Positions 47,257 to 59,966 are shown, counted from the first letter of the stretch. The stretch: 64,000 bases of DNA from Oryza sativa Japonica Group (GCF_034140825.1 NC_089035.1:5814001-5878000); one strand, 5' to 3'. Made by a program: numbers and translations. Notes: a model not told the origin generated them from the sequence alone.

Positions 47257-47405
47257 GACTTCCTCCATTTCATATTATAAGACTTTCTAACATTGTCCAC
47301 ATTCATATATATGTTAATGAATCTAGGTATGAATTTACCTAGATTCATTAACATCTATATGAATGTGGACAATGCTAAGTCTTATGACCTGAAACGGAGG
47401 TAGTA
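47257..47405. mobile_element. Stowaway-type MITE, ~150 bp
   Basis: Almost perfect hairpin: cttcctccatttcatattataagact...acattgtccacattcatat pairs with atatgaatgtggacaatgctaagtcttatgacctgaaacggaggtag. TA at both sides. The interior loop is tctaggtatgaatttacctaga. A young copy judged by arm identity. Confidence 0.85.
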
Positions 47406-49461
47406 CTAATTAATCAACTACCCAGACTAGAAAGATGCACTGATCATATGTATTATGTTATCATGACTTTATGGTTGTAGATTGTACCGAGAGTTTATGT
47501 TCAATAAAATATTATGAACTCTAAAGTTTAGGTTTTTCAACAAATTCATAATTAATGAATATTATGTATCCATTTGGACCCTCAATATGGTATTTTCTTA
47601 ATTTAATTTAAAATTTAATATTAATAATTAGCAAGTTCAATCCGTCTTGAATCAATATGTATTTGAAACTTTTGAATTGAAATTGTGGATTCGAATACCG
47701 TTGGATTTTATGCATATCACACATATTCTTGTTTGAACTGCCATGGTTGAATATGGTTGGATTATAGATATATCCGTATTCTCGTTCCCATCCCTATCAC
47801 AATCCAACTGCTTTTAATTTGATTATGTGTGGTCTGGAATGAGGAACGTTCTTGAATTCCTAATATAGATTTGCAATTTCAGTACTAATTAATAATTAAT
47901 TATAGGAGTATCATCCTTCAAACTGATTGTACTTTTTTGATTGTTGACTTCCTCATCATCTGATTGTTCCCATGAAAATTGAATGGACATATCTATATAC
48001 ATGGCTGAAAATAGACGTGTACTAATTTGTTGTACAGGTCTTGGGCTTATATACTGACAAAAACATGTGCATTATATTTCTTGTATACAACTTTCATTGG
48101 AGTACTATAATTAATTAATCAAACATGATTTAGATAACCTCATTTTTTCCTTTACATGACATCCATAAAAAGTAGTACATACTTTCTAGCCCTTGAAAAT
48201 CAAATGTGCACGGTGACTTATTTTCTACAACTTAATTAATAAATCAATAATACGTGGTATGAGAATATGCCACAACAACGTGGATTGTATTCCGTTGAAC
48301 TACCATGTATCAGACTGCATCACATGTAGTCCCTACTACATGTATAAGTCTCCATGCACAAAGTCATTTTCTAAGGAATGGAGAAAAGAAGGATGAAAGA
48401 CCAAGGCCTTATTTATGGCACCTGGAGATTGTGAGAAGTATCTAGTGAATATCTAATTGGTACGAATATGAAGAAGACGAAGACGTAAGGTCATATAGTA
48501 CCTGACAAATAGTTCATTTACGGAATTGATGTTTGACACGGATGTGCCAACATCAACCACTTCTCTTTTCTACTCAACCCAAAGTTGAAGTTGCTCATCT
48601 TGCCTAATGCGGAAGTGATGCGTGATGTGTTTCTCATTTATGTCTGATGTCCAAAACCTAGATCTAGATTCTAGAGTTTCCCAAACTCTCTTGTTTGAAT
48701 CTAATACTTTCAATCTCGGATTGGAAACCTTTCGATCTAAAACTAAAATATTCCTACTTGTGGCTCAAAACTTTGAGCTTGGATTGCAAACATTTCAATC
48801 TAAAACTTTCTACTTGTGGCTAAAATGAATGAACTTTCAATTCAAAATTTAAGACTTTCAACTAAAATATAAAAAAAAATGTATCTAAATCCTTAAACTT
48901 TCAAAATTAATTTTGAATGTTTTAGCTAAGAAAATTAAAACTTTCTACTAGTGACTTTAAACTTTGTACTCAAACCCATGGAATTTTTTAGTAATAGCTT
49001 GTATTGGATCTGATGAAGATATGAGACTCATTGATTTTGCTATGATCAGGTGTTCGGTCCACTAGCGAGGAGGAAGAAAGTGGCGTCGATGTCTTGCCAA
49101 GGAGGTGAAAAAAAGGGAATCTAGGCTCACCAACATCTCACCATGGCAAAGAAAGAGGGGTCGAGGAGAACAACACACAAGGAAGGAAGAAGGAGACCCC
49201 GAAGATCACCCTCACTAGGGTGGAGCGTGGAGGGAAGAAGGGGCTAGGAGGGGTGGGGTCTTGTCATCGCCTTTGCTGGAGGCATCGAGCTGGCAGGAGG
49301 TATACGATGGAGCAAGCGAGCATCGCATTGTTGGGATGAGGCGATATGTGAGCGGTCGAGAAAACAAGCTAAAATCGAGCGTTTTTAGATGCCACATAGA
49401 GTTTTGAGAGCGTTTTAAGAAAGTTTAATGGACTTTTAGTATATAATAGATAGATATGTTT
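47406..49461. other. Intergenic, degenerate repeats, no gene
   Basis: 48200-48490 resembles 55050-55480 downstream of transporter B (atgcacaaagtcattttc-aag, ggtac-aatatgaagaag). 49010-49400 is a G/A-rich stretch without a believable frame. No gene recognised. Confidence 0.45.
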
Positions 49462-50450
49462 GTATATGATATTAAGTTGTCTATCATCTGTTAATAAAAC
49501 GGTTGCTAATGAGCACGCAACATCCTTTATTTTGTCTATCATCTGTTTTTTGGCTCCACATCATCAAAATTCTCATGACATTCTCTCCTAGTCCTCAACA
49601 TCATATTAATTATTATCCTAGATGGTGACATCATAATTATTCATGGATATACTAGTAAGGTAGCTTAACAAAGTTTCAAAACTAATCGAAAAGAAAGACT
49701 ATACTTTCCAGTCCCTTTTAGCTGTATCGATGGTGCCACCGCTACTCCGTTTGCTAACAAGGATATCTAAAACAGGGAAATATGCGGTGCAAACCACATT
49801 TTAAGTAAAAACTTAAACACTTTTTTTTATAAAAATTCTTTAAAAAATATCAAACAAGCACACATATAGGTGATACGCAAATAAATTAACAACCTTACGA
49901 AATTGCATAAACAAACTTAACTTCGGTAATGAGAAAGGAAATTAACAAAAAAATACTATTCATGTTTTTTTTTGTCTTTTTCTTCTATGTTTCTCAATTT
50001 TATATCACACAAATGAAGTTGAATTTATTCTGGGAACTTTACATGGTTGTATAATATTACCTTAGCTATTTGTGGAAATACTTTCAATTTTTTTGAAAAC
50101 TTTTATATCATTTTTAATATTATAAAAGTTTTCAATAATTTCTTAAACAAATCTAGTTTGAAAAACTTTTACATGGCAATATTAGACAACCATATAAAGT
50201 TTCAAGTGTAAACTCAACTTCATTTGTCAGACATAAAATTAAGAAACATAGGAGAAAAGGTAAAAATAGGAATAGTTTTATTTGTTAATTTTATATCTCA
50301 TTAACAAAGTTGAGTTTGTCCATACAACTTTGTAAGGCTGTTTATTTACATATTACCTACATATGTGATTTGTCTGAGATTTTTTGAAAACTTTTATAAA
50401 AAAGTTTCCAATTTTCCATATAAGATGTGGTTTCCACCATATATACTTTC
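49462..50450. repeat. Dispersed repeat block, copy 2, with an inverted tail
   Basis: 49462-50260 matches the block in intron 3 of transporter A (42664-43268). In addition 50280-50450 is an inverted, diverged copy of 49795-49960 (gtggtttcca, acctacat, gagtttgt...aactttgt against their complements), giving ~170-bp arms. Possibly a decayed foldback element; no coding capacity. Confidence 0.6.
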
Positions 50451-50877
50451 CCATCTATAACCAACAAAATGGCTTGCTTTAACAATTGTACCCCTACTAT
50501 CAAAAAAACAATTGTACCCCTATCTCAATACTTGTCGGGTGCATAGCCAGACTTGCTTTCCTTTTGGGATGGTGGTAGCACTAATTTTATTTCAAGTTTT
50601 TATGTAATAATTCGATTAAGATGGAAACGATGGGTGTAAACAAAGACGTTCCATAGGGTCTTCTGAAGTTGGTTTCTTAAGCAAGCAACACTCCAAGCTT
50701 TCTATATTGCCACGATGCAATACTCACTGATGTGAACCCTACCACCAAATAGTAAGACAAATGATCAGACATATATATCTAATAAGTCAACTTACATTAC
50801 ATATTAAGAAAATTGAGGTAGTTAACACTAACCTAACCACATCAATATTATACAAACTAGAAAAAGGGAAAGAAGAA

Positions 50878-51859
50878 GACTATATCCCTTATGTACACAT
50901 GAAAACTCATATAATCCTTTCTATACCCTCGAATTTTACACGATCCTCTATGTACCCCTGAAATTTCGCTTTGATCCCTTCCATGCCCCTCCCGTTAGGT
51001 TTCCATTAGATACGTTGCTCAAACCGTGTATTGTGTTGTCAGTATTTTTAGAAAATACCAAAATGCCCCTGTCAACCCTAACTAAAGTTCCCCTTTCCTT
51101 CTCCCGCATCCTCTTCCACGCAAACGGCCTCTGCGCGCCGCCGTCCCGCTGCCGCCCTCTGGCCACGCGCGTCGTCGTCCAGCCGCCCTCCCACCGCGCG
51201 GGGCGCCGGCCACGGCCCCTCTGGCCGCGCGCGCCGTCGTCCAGCCGCTGTCACGCCGCGCGGGGCGCCGTCATCCAGCCGCCCTCCCACCGTGCGGGCG
51301 TCGCCGGCCACCGCCCTCCCGCCGCACGGGCCACCGGCCACCGCGCCCCTGCCGCACGGGCCGTCGGCCGCCGCCCCTTCGGCCGCGCGCGCGCCGTCGT
51401 CCAGCCGCCGTCACGCCGCGCGGGGCGCTGTCATCCAGCCGCCCTCCCGCCGCGTAGGCGTCGCCGGCCACCACCCTCCCGCCGCGTGCGCCGTCATTCA
51501 GCCGCCGTCACGCCGCCACCGCCCCTCCCACCGCGTGAGCATCGCCGGCCACCGCGCCCCTGCCGCACGGGCCGCCAGCCACCGCCCCTCCCACCGCGCG
51601 GGCCGCCGGCCGCCGCCCCTCCTGCCGCGCGGGCATCGCCGGCCGTCTCCCTCCTGTTGCCACTCTAGCTGGCACTCTTCCATCTACAAGGGTGTTTTAG
51701 ACATTAGAAACCACACATAACATGAAAATGAAGGAAAACTAACAGAAGGGGCATGGAAGGGATCAAAGCAAAATTTTAGGGGTACAGAGGGGATCGTGTA
51801 AAATTGGAGGGTATAGAAGAGATTAGGTGAGTTTTCATGTGTACAGAAGGGATTTACTC
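50878..51859. mobile_element. Non-autonomous MULE, 982 bp, upstream of transporter B
   Basis: Inverted ends of ~130 bp (GACTATATCCC...GTACACATGAAAACTCA against GAGTAAATCCC...GTACACATGAAAACTCA) are flanked by an exact 9-bp duplication AAAGAAGAA (50869-50877, 51860-51868). The interior (51115-51665) is extremely GC-rich and repetitive, with a ~160-bp period (gcgccgtcgtccagccg at 51231 and 51391); open frames in it are low-complexity. It ends 181 bp before the start codon of transporter B, so it probably supplies or disturbs promoter sequence. Confidence 0.92.
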
Positions 51860-52040
51860 AAAGAAGAAAGGAGCAATGCTTCTGAATTGGGAAATGTTTT
51901 TTTTTTCCTCTGAAACATCAGCGGTGCAACAGTGCAAGAGCTAGCAATATAATGGCATGTTCCCCTTATACTGTCTCACTTGTCTCACACTGAAACCGTT
52001 TTCAGTTTCAGAGCTCAGAAGAAGCAAAGCGTACTGAGCG

Positions 52041-53494
52041 ATGGACGCCAAGAAGCCATATGTCATCGTCATCGTCATACAGCTGATCAACACAGGCCTG
52101 TTTGTTATCTCCAAGGCAGCCTTCAACCATGGGATGAACACCTTCGTCTTCATCTTCTACCGCCAGGCAGCTGCCTCTCTCTTGCTGCTGCCTCTCGCCA
52201 TCGTTCTTGAGAGGTAACCGATCGATCAACTGTACTGAATTTTCCTCATTTGGTTCTCCGATAATATTGCAAAAGAAGGGAAGAATTAGAGTCAGTCAGG
52301 CTAAATTTTGAGCATGCATATTGCAGGAGAAATGCACCACCGATGTCGCTCCGGTTGTTCACTAAGCTTTTCTTGTATGCTCTGCTTGGGTAAGATTAGA
52401 CAGCAATGGTGCAGGCATGATTTAATTTGGATCAATAAAATCATAGAAGATGCGTCTGATTAACTTGGCTTTCGATTCAATTTGCAGGAACACACTGAGC
52501 TTAAACATGTACAACCTGGGCCTCAAGTACACCTCCCCGACGGTGGCCTCGGCGACAACCAATTCGATTCCCGTGGTGACCTTCTTCTTTGCACTCCTAT
52601 TAAGGCGAGCTCAATCAATCATCCATCTCTGGTTAATCAATTTCTTGACGCTGATCATTGATTTACTATCTGAAATGATCAAATGAGTAATTAATACTGA
52701 TCTGCGTTCATGGTTGCAGGGTGGAAGTGATCCGGCTGAAGAGCTTGTCGGGCGCGGCGAAGATGGCCGGCGTGGTGCTGTGCGTGGGCGGCGTGCTGGC
52801 GATCGCGCTGTACGCCGGGCCGGCGATAAGCCCCGTGAACCACCATCGCGCGTTCGGCGGCGGCGGCGGCGGCGGCCATGAATCAGCATCGGCGACGACG
52901 AGGACGAGGTGGGTGAAAGGCACGTTGCTGATGCTGCTGTCGAACGCGACGTGGTCGCTCTGGACCGTGCTGATGGCGTCGCTGCTCAGGGAGTACCCCA
53001 GCAAGCTGCTGGCCACGGCGGCGCAGTGCGCGCTCAGCGCGGCGCAGTCGCTCGCGCTGGCGGCGGCGGCGGCGGGGCGCGACCCGGCCGCGTGGAGGCT
53101 GCGGCCCGACGCCGGCCTCCTCGCCGTCGCCTACTCCGCCGTCGCCGTCACGGGCGCCTCCCTGTACATGCAGGCGTGGTGCATCGAGAAGAAGGGACCC
53201 GTGTTCCTGGCCATGTCCAACCCGCTCAGCTTCGTCTTCACCATCTTCTGCGCGCTCTTCGTCCTCGGCGAGGTCGTCCACCTCGGCAGCGTCGTCGGCG
53301 GGGTCCTCATGGTGGTTGGCCTCTACAGCGTGCTGTGGGGCAAGAGCAAGGAGCACGACACGCTCACGCTCGCCACCGCCATGCCCACGCCCGCCTCCGT
53401 GCAACAGCAAGAAAAGAAGGTCGCTGCAGTACCAGCTCCTGCAGACAGCAGCAGCAGTGACAGCGAACAGGAGAGATTGGCCTCGATCGCCTGA
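52041..53494 (+). CDS. WAT1/UMAMIT (MtN21/EamA) transporter B, four exons
   Basis: Exons 52041-52213, 52327-52389, 52488-52604 and 52720-53494 give 375 residues in frame. Intron 3 has a GC donor (taag|GCGAGC) with a normal ttgcag acceptor, at the same site where paralogue A has GTGAGC. Protein signatures match the family: KPYVIVIVIQLINTGLFVISKAAF, FVFIFYRQAAASLLLLPLA, YNLGLKYTSPTVASATT, WVKGTLLMLLSNATWSLW, MQAWCIEKKGPVFLAMSNPLSFVFTIF and GSVVGGVLMVVGLYSVLWGKSKE. About ten membrane helices in two EamA halves. The tail is Ser/Gln-rich and variable. A MULE ends 181 bp upstream. Likely plasma-membrane or vacuolar carrier; substrate unknown. Confidence 0.92.
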
Positions 53495-56400
53495 GCAACA
53501 AGTATCACTCATAATAAAAAGCGAGAAATTTTATGGTCCTTATTAAGAGTGATTTTATAGTCTTTGAAAAATATCAATAGGTGCCATATTTTTAGTGTAA
53601 AATTTAATATTTTTGGATGCCTTTAGTATTAAGAGGTACCAAATTTGTTATCTTTTGGCAGTTGGTACCTCTCGAGAACTGTAAATATTTTTTCTTGTAA
53701 GTGAAAATTTTCATGATTTCTAGTACTGAAAGCATCAAGAAATATCAAATTTTGTAGTAGAAAATGTATGTCTTCACTCTTCTGAAACCTCTTTTAAGAA
53801 CTGTAAAGTTACTGTAAAAAATCGATATAAGCTTGGGAGGGAGGATGCGTGCGTGCTCCTGCTTCCCCTGGCTTCTGTTCGTAGCATGAGGCAAAGTAGA
53901 TCTCCAAGACTCTTAACACAACGAGCATTTTTCTCATACACAAATGAAAATAACGCGAATTAATTTGCTGTAGAACTCTTGGGCAAGCTCATCATATACT
54001 AATATATTGATGATATATCAAAATATATTGGCACTATCTTAATTTCGAATATGCTCGTAGATATAGTATTGTACAATTGGTGTTCATAGAGTTGAGTATG
54101 CAAGCGTTACGAGTGTCTGCATTTATAATGTGTTTGAAAAAAAAATATAGAGATGAATAGACGGATAACTATATAAGAAACTATATTAATTTGACTACAA
54201 TTAATCAAACATAGCCTAGAACATCTCATTTTCCCTATGTCTGACATATATAATTAGAGTAGTTTGTGATGAGGACATCATTTCATCGGATACGCACATA
54301 ACTTCTTACGTTCTAATGACAATTCCAAATCCAAGTCCAATTTGGCTTTCGGAGATAGCACTGACTTCAAACGGATCTAGCATCTTCATGCTAACTCCGA
54401 TTTAAGTGATCTTGGACTTGATGGAAAGCTTATCTCGTCACCTTTCAAACGCATCCAGTATTATATCCAAATTCATCTCGAGTCAACGGGAATCATCAAC
54501 ACAAGACAGTATTGTTGCTGCAACCGAACTTGGGCCTTGGGCCTTATAATAGACTAGGCTCATCTTGAAAATGCCCCCCTCCACCTTCATGAATTAGTAA
54601 TTAACTCTAGTTCTATTTTTCTCTATAAATATCTATATACATCCTCTAGAACAATTGGGTCTTGTTTAGTTGAATTTTGCCAAGTGACATTCACCTTGTC
54701 TCTAGTTCTCGCTCGATTAGTCGGCGACTATAGATTAAGAGCTCCCAATGGTTGGTGTGTTGATTTCTCGGTCGATTAGATCTACCACTTCAATCATAAC
54801 TATTTCTTTGTATTTAATTATCTATTCTCAATATTTAGATTGTATCGTATCTTATTTTTGCAGTGTTCTCTCGTTTGCGTTGTAGGGATCATCAACCGCG
54901 CGTCACGGTTGGTACAACATAGTTTGTGGTGTAGCGATTGCACGGCGTTCTGGACTTGTTATGCTTGGTAGCCATGAGTTATCCCCCCACCAAAAGATCG
55001 GGCCACGAGAGAGAGCGTCTATGCCTTCAAAATAAATGTGTGCCGGCTTCTTTTCTATAATTCATTTAATAAATAGATCAGTGGTACGCAATGTGCCACC
55101 ACAATAGGTGTCACATGGCATTAAACTATACTATATATAGATTGAATCGCTTCTGTCTAAGACAAGTCTAGTGCATGAAGTCATTTTCCAAGCACAGGGA
55201 AAATATAAGATAACGACACAAGACGATTATGGCATTTGGTTCACTTCCACAGTTTACCCAAATTTCTCATACTTTACTAGGCTATTGTTTATTTCATTAC
55301 TATAATTACAACCATATGACTTATCATGCACTTTTTTCCCCAAACCTGGTCTATAGTGTGACCATCAATTTATTAAGCACACCTTTGACTATGTTTAGTA
55401 AGCATGCTGTGTAATTATACGCTATCATATTCTTATAATATGATGAATACCTAACTGGTGAGAATATGAAGAAGTAAGGTTAGCTAGCTTCTGATTACCT
55501 GTTTCTTTGTTAACTAGCTGAATGCACGTGCATTGTAACGGGAATTGAAAATGAGAATCCCATAATACACTTTAAAGTATTAGCTTTTAAATTAAATTAT
55601 TTTCATTGTAAAATCTTTAGGTCATATTTTTCATATCTTTTTCGCGAATGAATAAAAGGATTGCATCAATTTAAATAAATCTTCATTGTTTGATGATTTG
55701 GGATTAGAAAAGCGATATAAGTCTAACTACTCATTACGGGATCCATAAAACAGTAGTGATGGGTGGTATAGTAGAGTCACCATTGATCACTTTTCAAGTC
55801 TTTGAAAAGAGTATAGATTCTGTAGCTACTATGTCCAGGCAATCTAAAGCGAGAATTTGTATTCTTTATAAAGGGGCTAGACTGTTGGAGGTTCTTAGAG
55901 CAATATTAGGTCACTTTTGAAGGTTCTTAGAGCAATATTAGGTGACTTTTGGAGGTTCTTAGAGCAATTTTAGGTCCTGGATGCTCTCTCAAACAGTGTC
56001 TAAAGTTTGGGAATGGAATGGATATATGACAACAATACATGATGTAAATTATCTGAAAAAAAAACTATTTTTGACTTTTTGGACATGTGCAAATTAAAGA
56101 ATGGGCATAGATATCATAAGGCCTTAAAATCCATCATATACGCCAGTTCTTTTTTCCTCTGGTACCGTAACCGTACGTTGTACGTACAATAGTGCAAATT
56201 ACTAACAAGGAGCTACAGATGATCATCAGCTGGCGTTCTCTAAAGCCGTAGCCCTTTTTTTTTTGGAAATGTAAGCTGCACGCTCCTTAATCGGACAACC
56301 GTACGTATATATAGCGCGAGAAAAATGTGAACCAAAGTCTCACTAATTAATTAATTGGCACTAACCTATCCACATCAATCTTTTTCAAGTGAAGAAAATG

Positions 56401-57356
56401 AAAAGATGAGGAAGCAATAGGACAGTGTCTGCCCAAACCAATCGAAAATGGTTGAGAAAGCCAGAGAAGAAAACATCAGCCCGGCCTTCTACCGCAAACC
56501 TAGGGTTTAAAAAACCCGGAAGTATAGGGGGAAAAGAGAAATATTAAAAAAACATAGAATTTTGATAGCAATGGAAGCTAGTGCAAAATAAAGTATTACA
56601 AAAAAGTAAATGGTCGTTTTAAAAGGACATAAAAATAAGGGTCGTTTTAAAAGGACATAATAATAAGATGAGAGAGATAAACTCAAAGGATTTTTTTAAA
56701 AGGTTAGAGCTTTTGTTAACTTTCTTTCAAAACCAAAGAAAACATGTATATGATTGTCCATTTCATAAAAGAAAAGGATATAATTTGATTCCTTATTTCA
56801 AATGTCTTCCTAGGATTTTTTTTCCACGGAATTGAAATACTCTATTTTCCTAAAACATCTTATGTAAAACCATGTGAGAACTAGTGGATTATATTTATGT
56901 TTGAAGGAGTATCCGACAACCGCAACAATTCGAAAATCTTTGGCTCCTTCAAATAATTCAGATTTCATTCAGATTCAAAAAATAAAATAATAGCTAAAAG
57001 CTGAGTTTTTTTTAACTTCTCTAGATTGATTCTCGTCAGCCGGATTCTCACCCACTACTTCTCAAAATCTACCACTCACCTAAACACAGCCTATGTATGG
57101 CTAGCTCCCTAGCACTCTTATCATCTCTAACACTGGAACCATATATATCCAGATTCAAGCATACTATATCACATGTTAATACAGCCTTATCAATTTTCAT
57201 CAATTTTTTCATAATTATTTAAGTGATATGCAAATAACGAGAGAACATTACCTAGAGAGTTTAAAATTGAAACCATATATGGTTCTGTTTTACACTGGAA
57301 CCATATATGATATATCCACGAATTTCACGGGACGGCCCGTACTCACAAAAACAGCC
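53495..57356. other. Intergenic between transporters B and C, no gene
   Basis: AT-rich DNA with weak similarity to the flanks of transporter A (53540-53720 against 43500-43660 share ggtacc-rich text; 55050-55480 against 48200-48490). Also holds a 32-bp triplicate at 55887 and a duplicated promoter segment near 57087/57352. No coding region recognised. Confidence 0.5.
55887..55982. repeat. Three 32-bp tandem copies
   Basis: ggaggttcttagagcaatattaggt-cttt repeats at 55887, 55919 and 55951 with exact 32-bp spacing; the third copy diverges at its end. Non-coding minisatellite. Confidence 0.85.
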
Positions 57357-57363
57357 TATATAA
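57357..57363 (+). promoter_or_regulatory. TATA box candidate of transporter C
   Basis: TATATAA lies 110 bp before the start codon at 57467, in cagcctatataaggctagctccc. A diverged second copy of this promoter text lies 265 bp upstream (cagcctatgtatggctagctccc from 57087), where the box is spoiled. Confidence 0.55.
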
Positions 57364-57466
57364 GGCTAGCTCCCTTGCCCTCGCTTACCATGTCTCGCAC
57401 TGCGCGGCACTGTAACCCTATCCTGTTTCAGGATCAGCATTCAGCAGCAGAAGTAACGTGCAAGCC

Positions 57467-59017
57467 ATGGGTGCCAAAACGCCCTATGTCGTCATCGTCA
57501 TCGTAGAGCTGATCTACACTGGCATGTACATTATCTCCAAGGCAGCCTTCAACCAGGGGATGAACACCTTCATCTTCATCTTCTACCGCCAGGCAGCTGC
57601 CTCCGTACTACTGCTGCCTCTTGCCATCGTTCTTGAGAGGTAACCAATCAATCAAGAACAAGAAGAGCTAGCTGCTAGCTGTTCTGCAAAATTCATTTTT
57701 GGGGCGTCTGCAGAATGATGAGAATTTGAGTTTGCATGCAGGAGAAACGCGCCACCGATGTCGCTCAGATTGTTCATCAAGTTTTTCCTCTGTGCTCTGT
57801 TTGGGTAAAAAAACAGTTGTACATCTTTTTGTATCGATAAACTTACCTTCTATATTTACAGGATTTTTGAGCTAATCGGTTAATGAGCATACATGCATTT
57901 TTTTTTAGAGAATGGTATTTTTTTACCTGGCTTCTATATCTAACAAGATATATACAGTTTTTTAAAAAAAATTAGGAACTTGGCCTATTAAATAGGAAAC
58001 TTAGTTCTCAAATAAACCTATCTAAAATTTACTCCTATGAAGATTTAAACTTAGAACCTTGGAGTTACTCAGGTCACTGTAACATACATATGTAATTTAC
58101 TTCGATTCGATTAAATTGGCAGGAGCACGGGGACCTTAAACCTGTACAACATGGGCCTCAAGTACACCACGTCGACGGTGGCATCCGCGGCAGGCAGCTC
58201 GATTCCGGTGATGTCCTTCTTCTTGGCGCTCCTACTAAGGCAGGAAATGATCCGGCTGAGGAGCTTGCCGGGCTCGGCGAAGGCGGCCGGCGTTGGCCTG
58301 TGCCTGGCCGGCGTGCTGGTGATCGCGCTGTACACCGGGCCGACGATAAGCCCACTGATCCACCACCGCGTGTTCGCCGGCGGCGGCCATGAAGCTTCGG
58401 CGAGCGGGAGCGGCAGGACGAGGTGGATCGTGGGGACGGTGCTGATCCTGCTGTCGAACGTGACGTGGCTGCTCTGGTCCATGCTCATGGCGCCGGTGCT
58501 CCGCGAGTACCCGAACAAGCTGCTGGCCACGACGTGGCAGTGCGTGATCAGCGCGGCGCAGTCGCTGGCGGTGGCGGCGGTGGCGGCGGCGCGGGACCCC
58601 GCCGCGTGGAGGCTGCGGCTCGACACTGGCCTCCTCGCCGTCGCCTACTCCGGCGTCGTCGTCACGGCCGTGGCGTTCTACCTGATGGCGTGGTGCATCG
58701 AGAAGAAGGGGCCCGTGTTCCTCGCCATGTCCACCCCGCTCGCCTTCGTCTTCACCGTCTTCTGCTGCATCTTCTTCCTCGGCGAGACCGTCCACGCCGG
58801 CAGCGTCGTCGGCGGGGTCCTCATGGTGGCTGGACTCTACAGCGTGCTGTGGGGCAAGAGCAAGGAGCAGGACAAGCTCACGCTCGCCACCGCCACGCCC
58901 ACCGTCGCCGCCGTAGAACAGAAAGAAGCCGCTGCGGCTGCGCCAGATGCAGACGCCAGCAATAGTGGCAGCGAACTCCACCATGGGAGATTGGTGTCGC
59001 TAGAGCAACAAGTCTAA
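57467..59017 (+). CDS. WAT1/UMAMIT (MtN21/EamA) transporter C, three exons (intron 3 lost)
   Basis: Exons 57467-57639, 57742-57804 and 58123-59017 give an in-frame 376-residue protein. Introns 1 and 2 occupy the same sites as in A and B. At the intron 3 site the coding sequence simply continues (cta cta agg cag gaa atg: LLRQEMIRL, against LLR|LEVIRL and LLR|VEVIRL), so intron 3 was lost precisely. Signatures: TPYVVIVIVELIYTGMYIISKAAF, FIFIFYRQAAASVLLLPLA, YNMGLKYTTSTVASAAGSS, WIVGTVLILLSNVTWLLW, MAWCIEKKGPVFLAMSTPLAFVFTVF and GSVVGGVLMVAGLYSVLWGKSKE. About ten helices. The protein is the most diverged of the trio (MSFFLALLLRQEM, TWLLWSMLMAP). Confidence 0.92.
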
Positions 59018-59489
59018 CTAGCTTGCAGCCTTGCAGGCACCAGCAACCGTGGCAGCGGAGTGGATTTTAAACTCCGTTCTCTTGTTTTTGCATATCACTT
59101 AAATAGTTTTAAAAAATTAAATAAAAAATGAGAAGAATATATTGACATGTGATATATTACTCTACAAACATGCATATTCAAGTTCATTTTTTACAAGCTA
59201 CAATAAAAAAAATTAAACTACACCTACATGTATTCACTGTCATTTTTTTTACTGTAATATGTAGAAATTAAATTTTACCTTGTATATTTATGAAGTGATA
59301 TATTACATATTAATTTATCTTGTTGAATTTTCTCAAATTTGTTCATTGCCCTTTAAGCTACATGCAAATAACGAGATGTCGTCCTCTCAAGAATTTAAAA
59401 TAGTTTCCCCAGCGAACACGTGTGAAAGATCCAAAATAGGCATACAGAACCTAAGAGTGTATATGCAATTTGTGTTTGTAGACTGATCA

Positions 59490-59594
59490 CTCCCTCCGTC
59501 CTTAAAAAAACTCAATATAGAAAAGGATGTGATCCCTCCTAGAATAACAAAAGGATAGTCCAGATTTGAGGTTGAGTTTTTTTTACGGAGGGAG
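59490..59594. mobile_element. Stowaway MITE, ~105 bp
   Basis: Ends CTCCCTCCGTCC and ACGGAGGGAG; the arms taaaaaaactcaa and ttgagttttttt pair. TA follows on the right; the left side reads CA, one change from the expected TA. Confidence 0.75.
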
Positions 59595-59966
59595 TATAGT
59601 GTTTTATTAACCTATATTGCTAAAATTTTTTATGGTCACATGCAAAACATAAGGAATATTTGCTCGAGTTGTAAAAATCCAATTCTCACAGTTCTTGAGT
59701 AATCATGGTTCTCCAGATTTCAAAAAAAAAAAATCATGCTTCTTGGGGTATTAAACAGACAATCTGTCTACGATGATGCTAGGGTGGGCTATCATATGTG
59801 AGCTGTTGGTAGCAAGGCCCAGGCCCGTTGGTTCCTTGGGTTGGTGGGCTACAAGCGTGCAAAGGCCGGCAGAGAGGTAAATTCGGAAAGCAGACTATAG
59901 TTCAAAGTTAGGGCAAGCTAGACTTTGAAAAGTCACAAAATAAAAGTGTTTCTTTCTAATTAAATA

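Noticed and set aside
51015-51668. 217-codon Pro/Arg/Ala frame
   Set aside because: Low-complexity translation of the ~160-bp GC-rich repeats inside the MULE, bounded by its terminal repeats.
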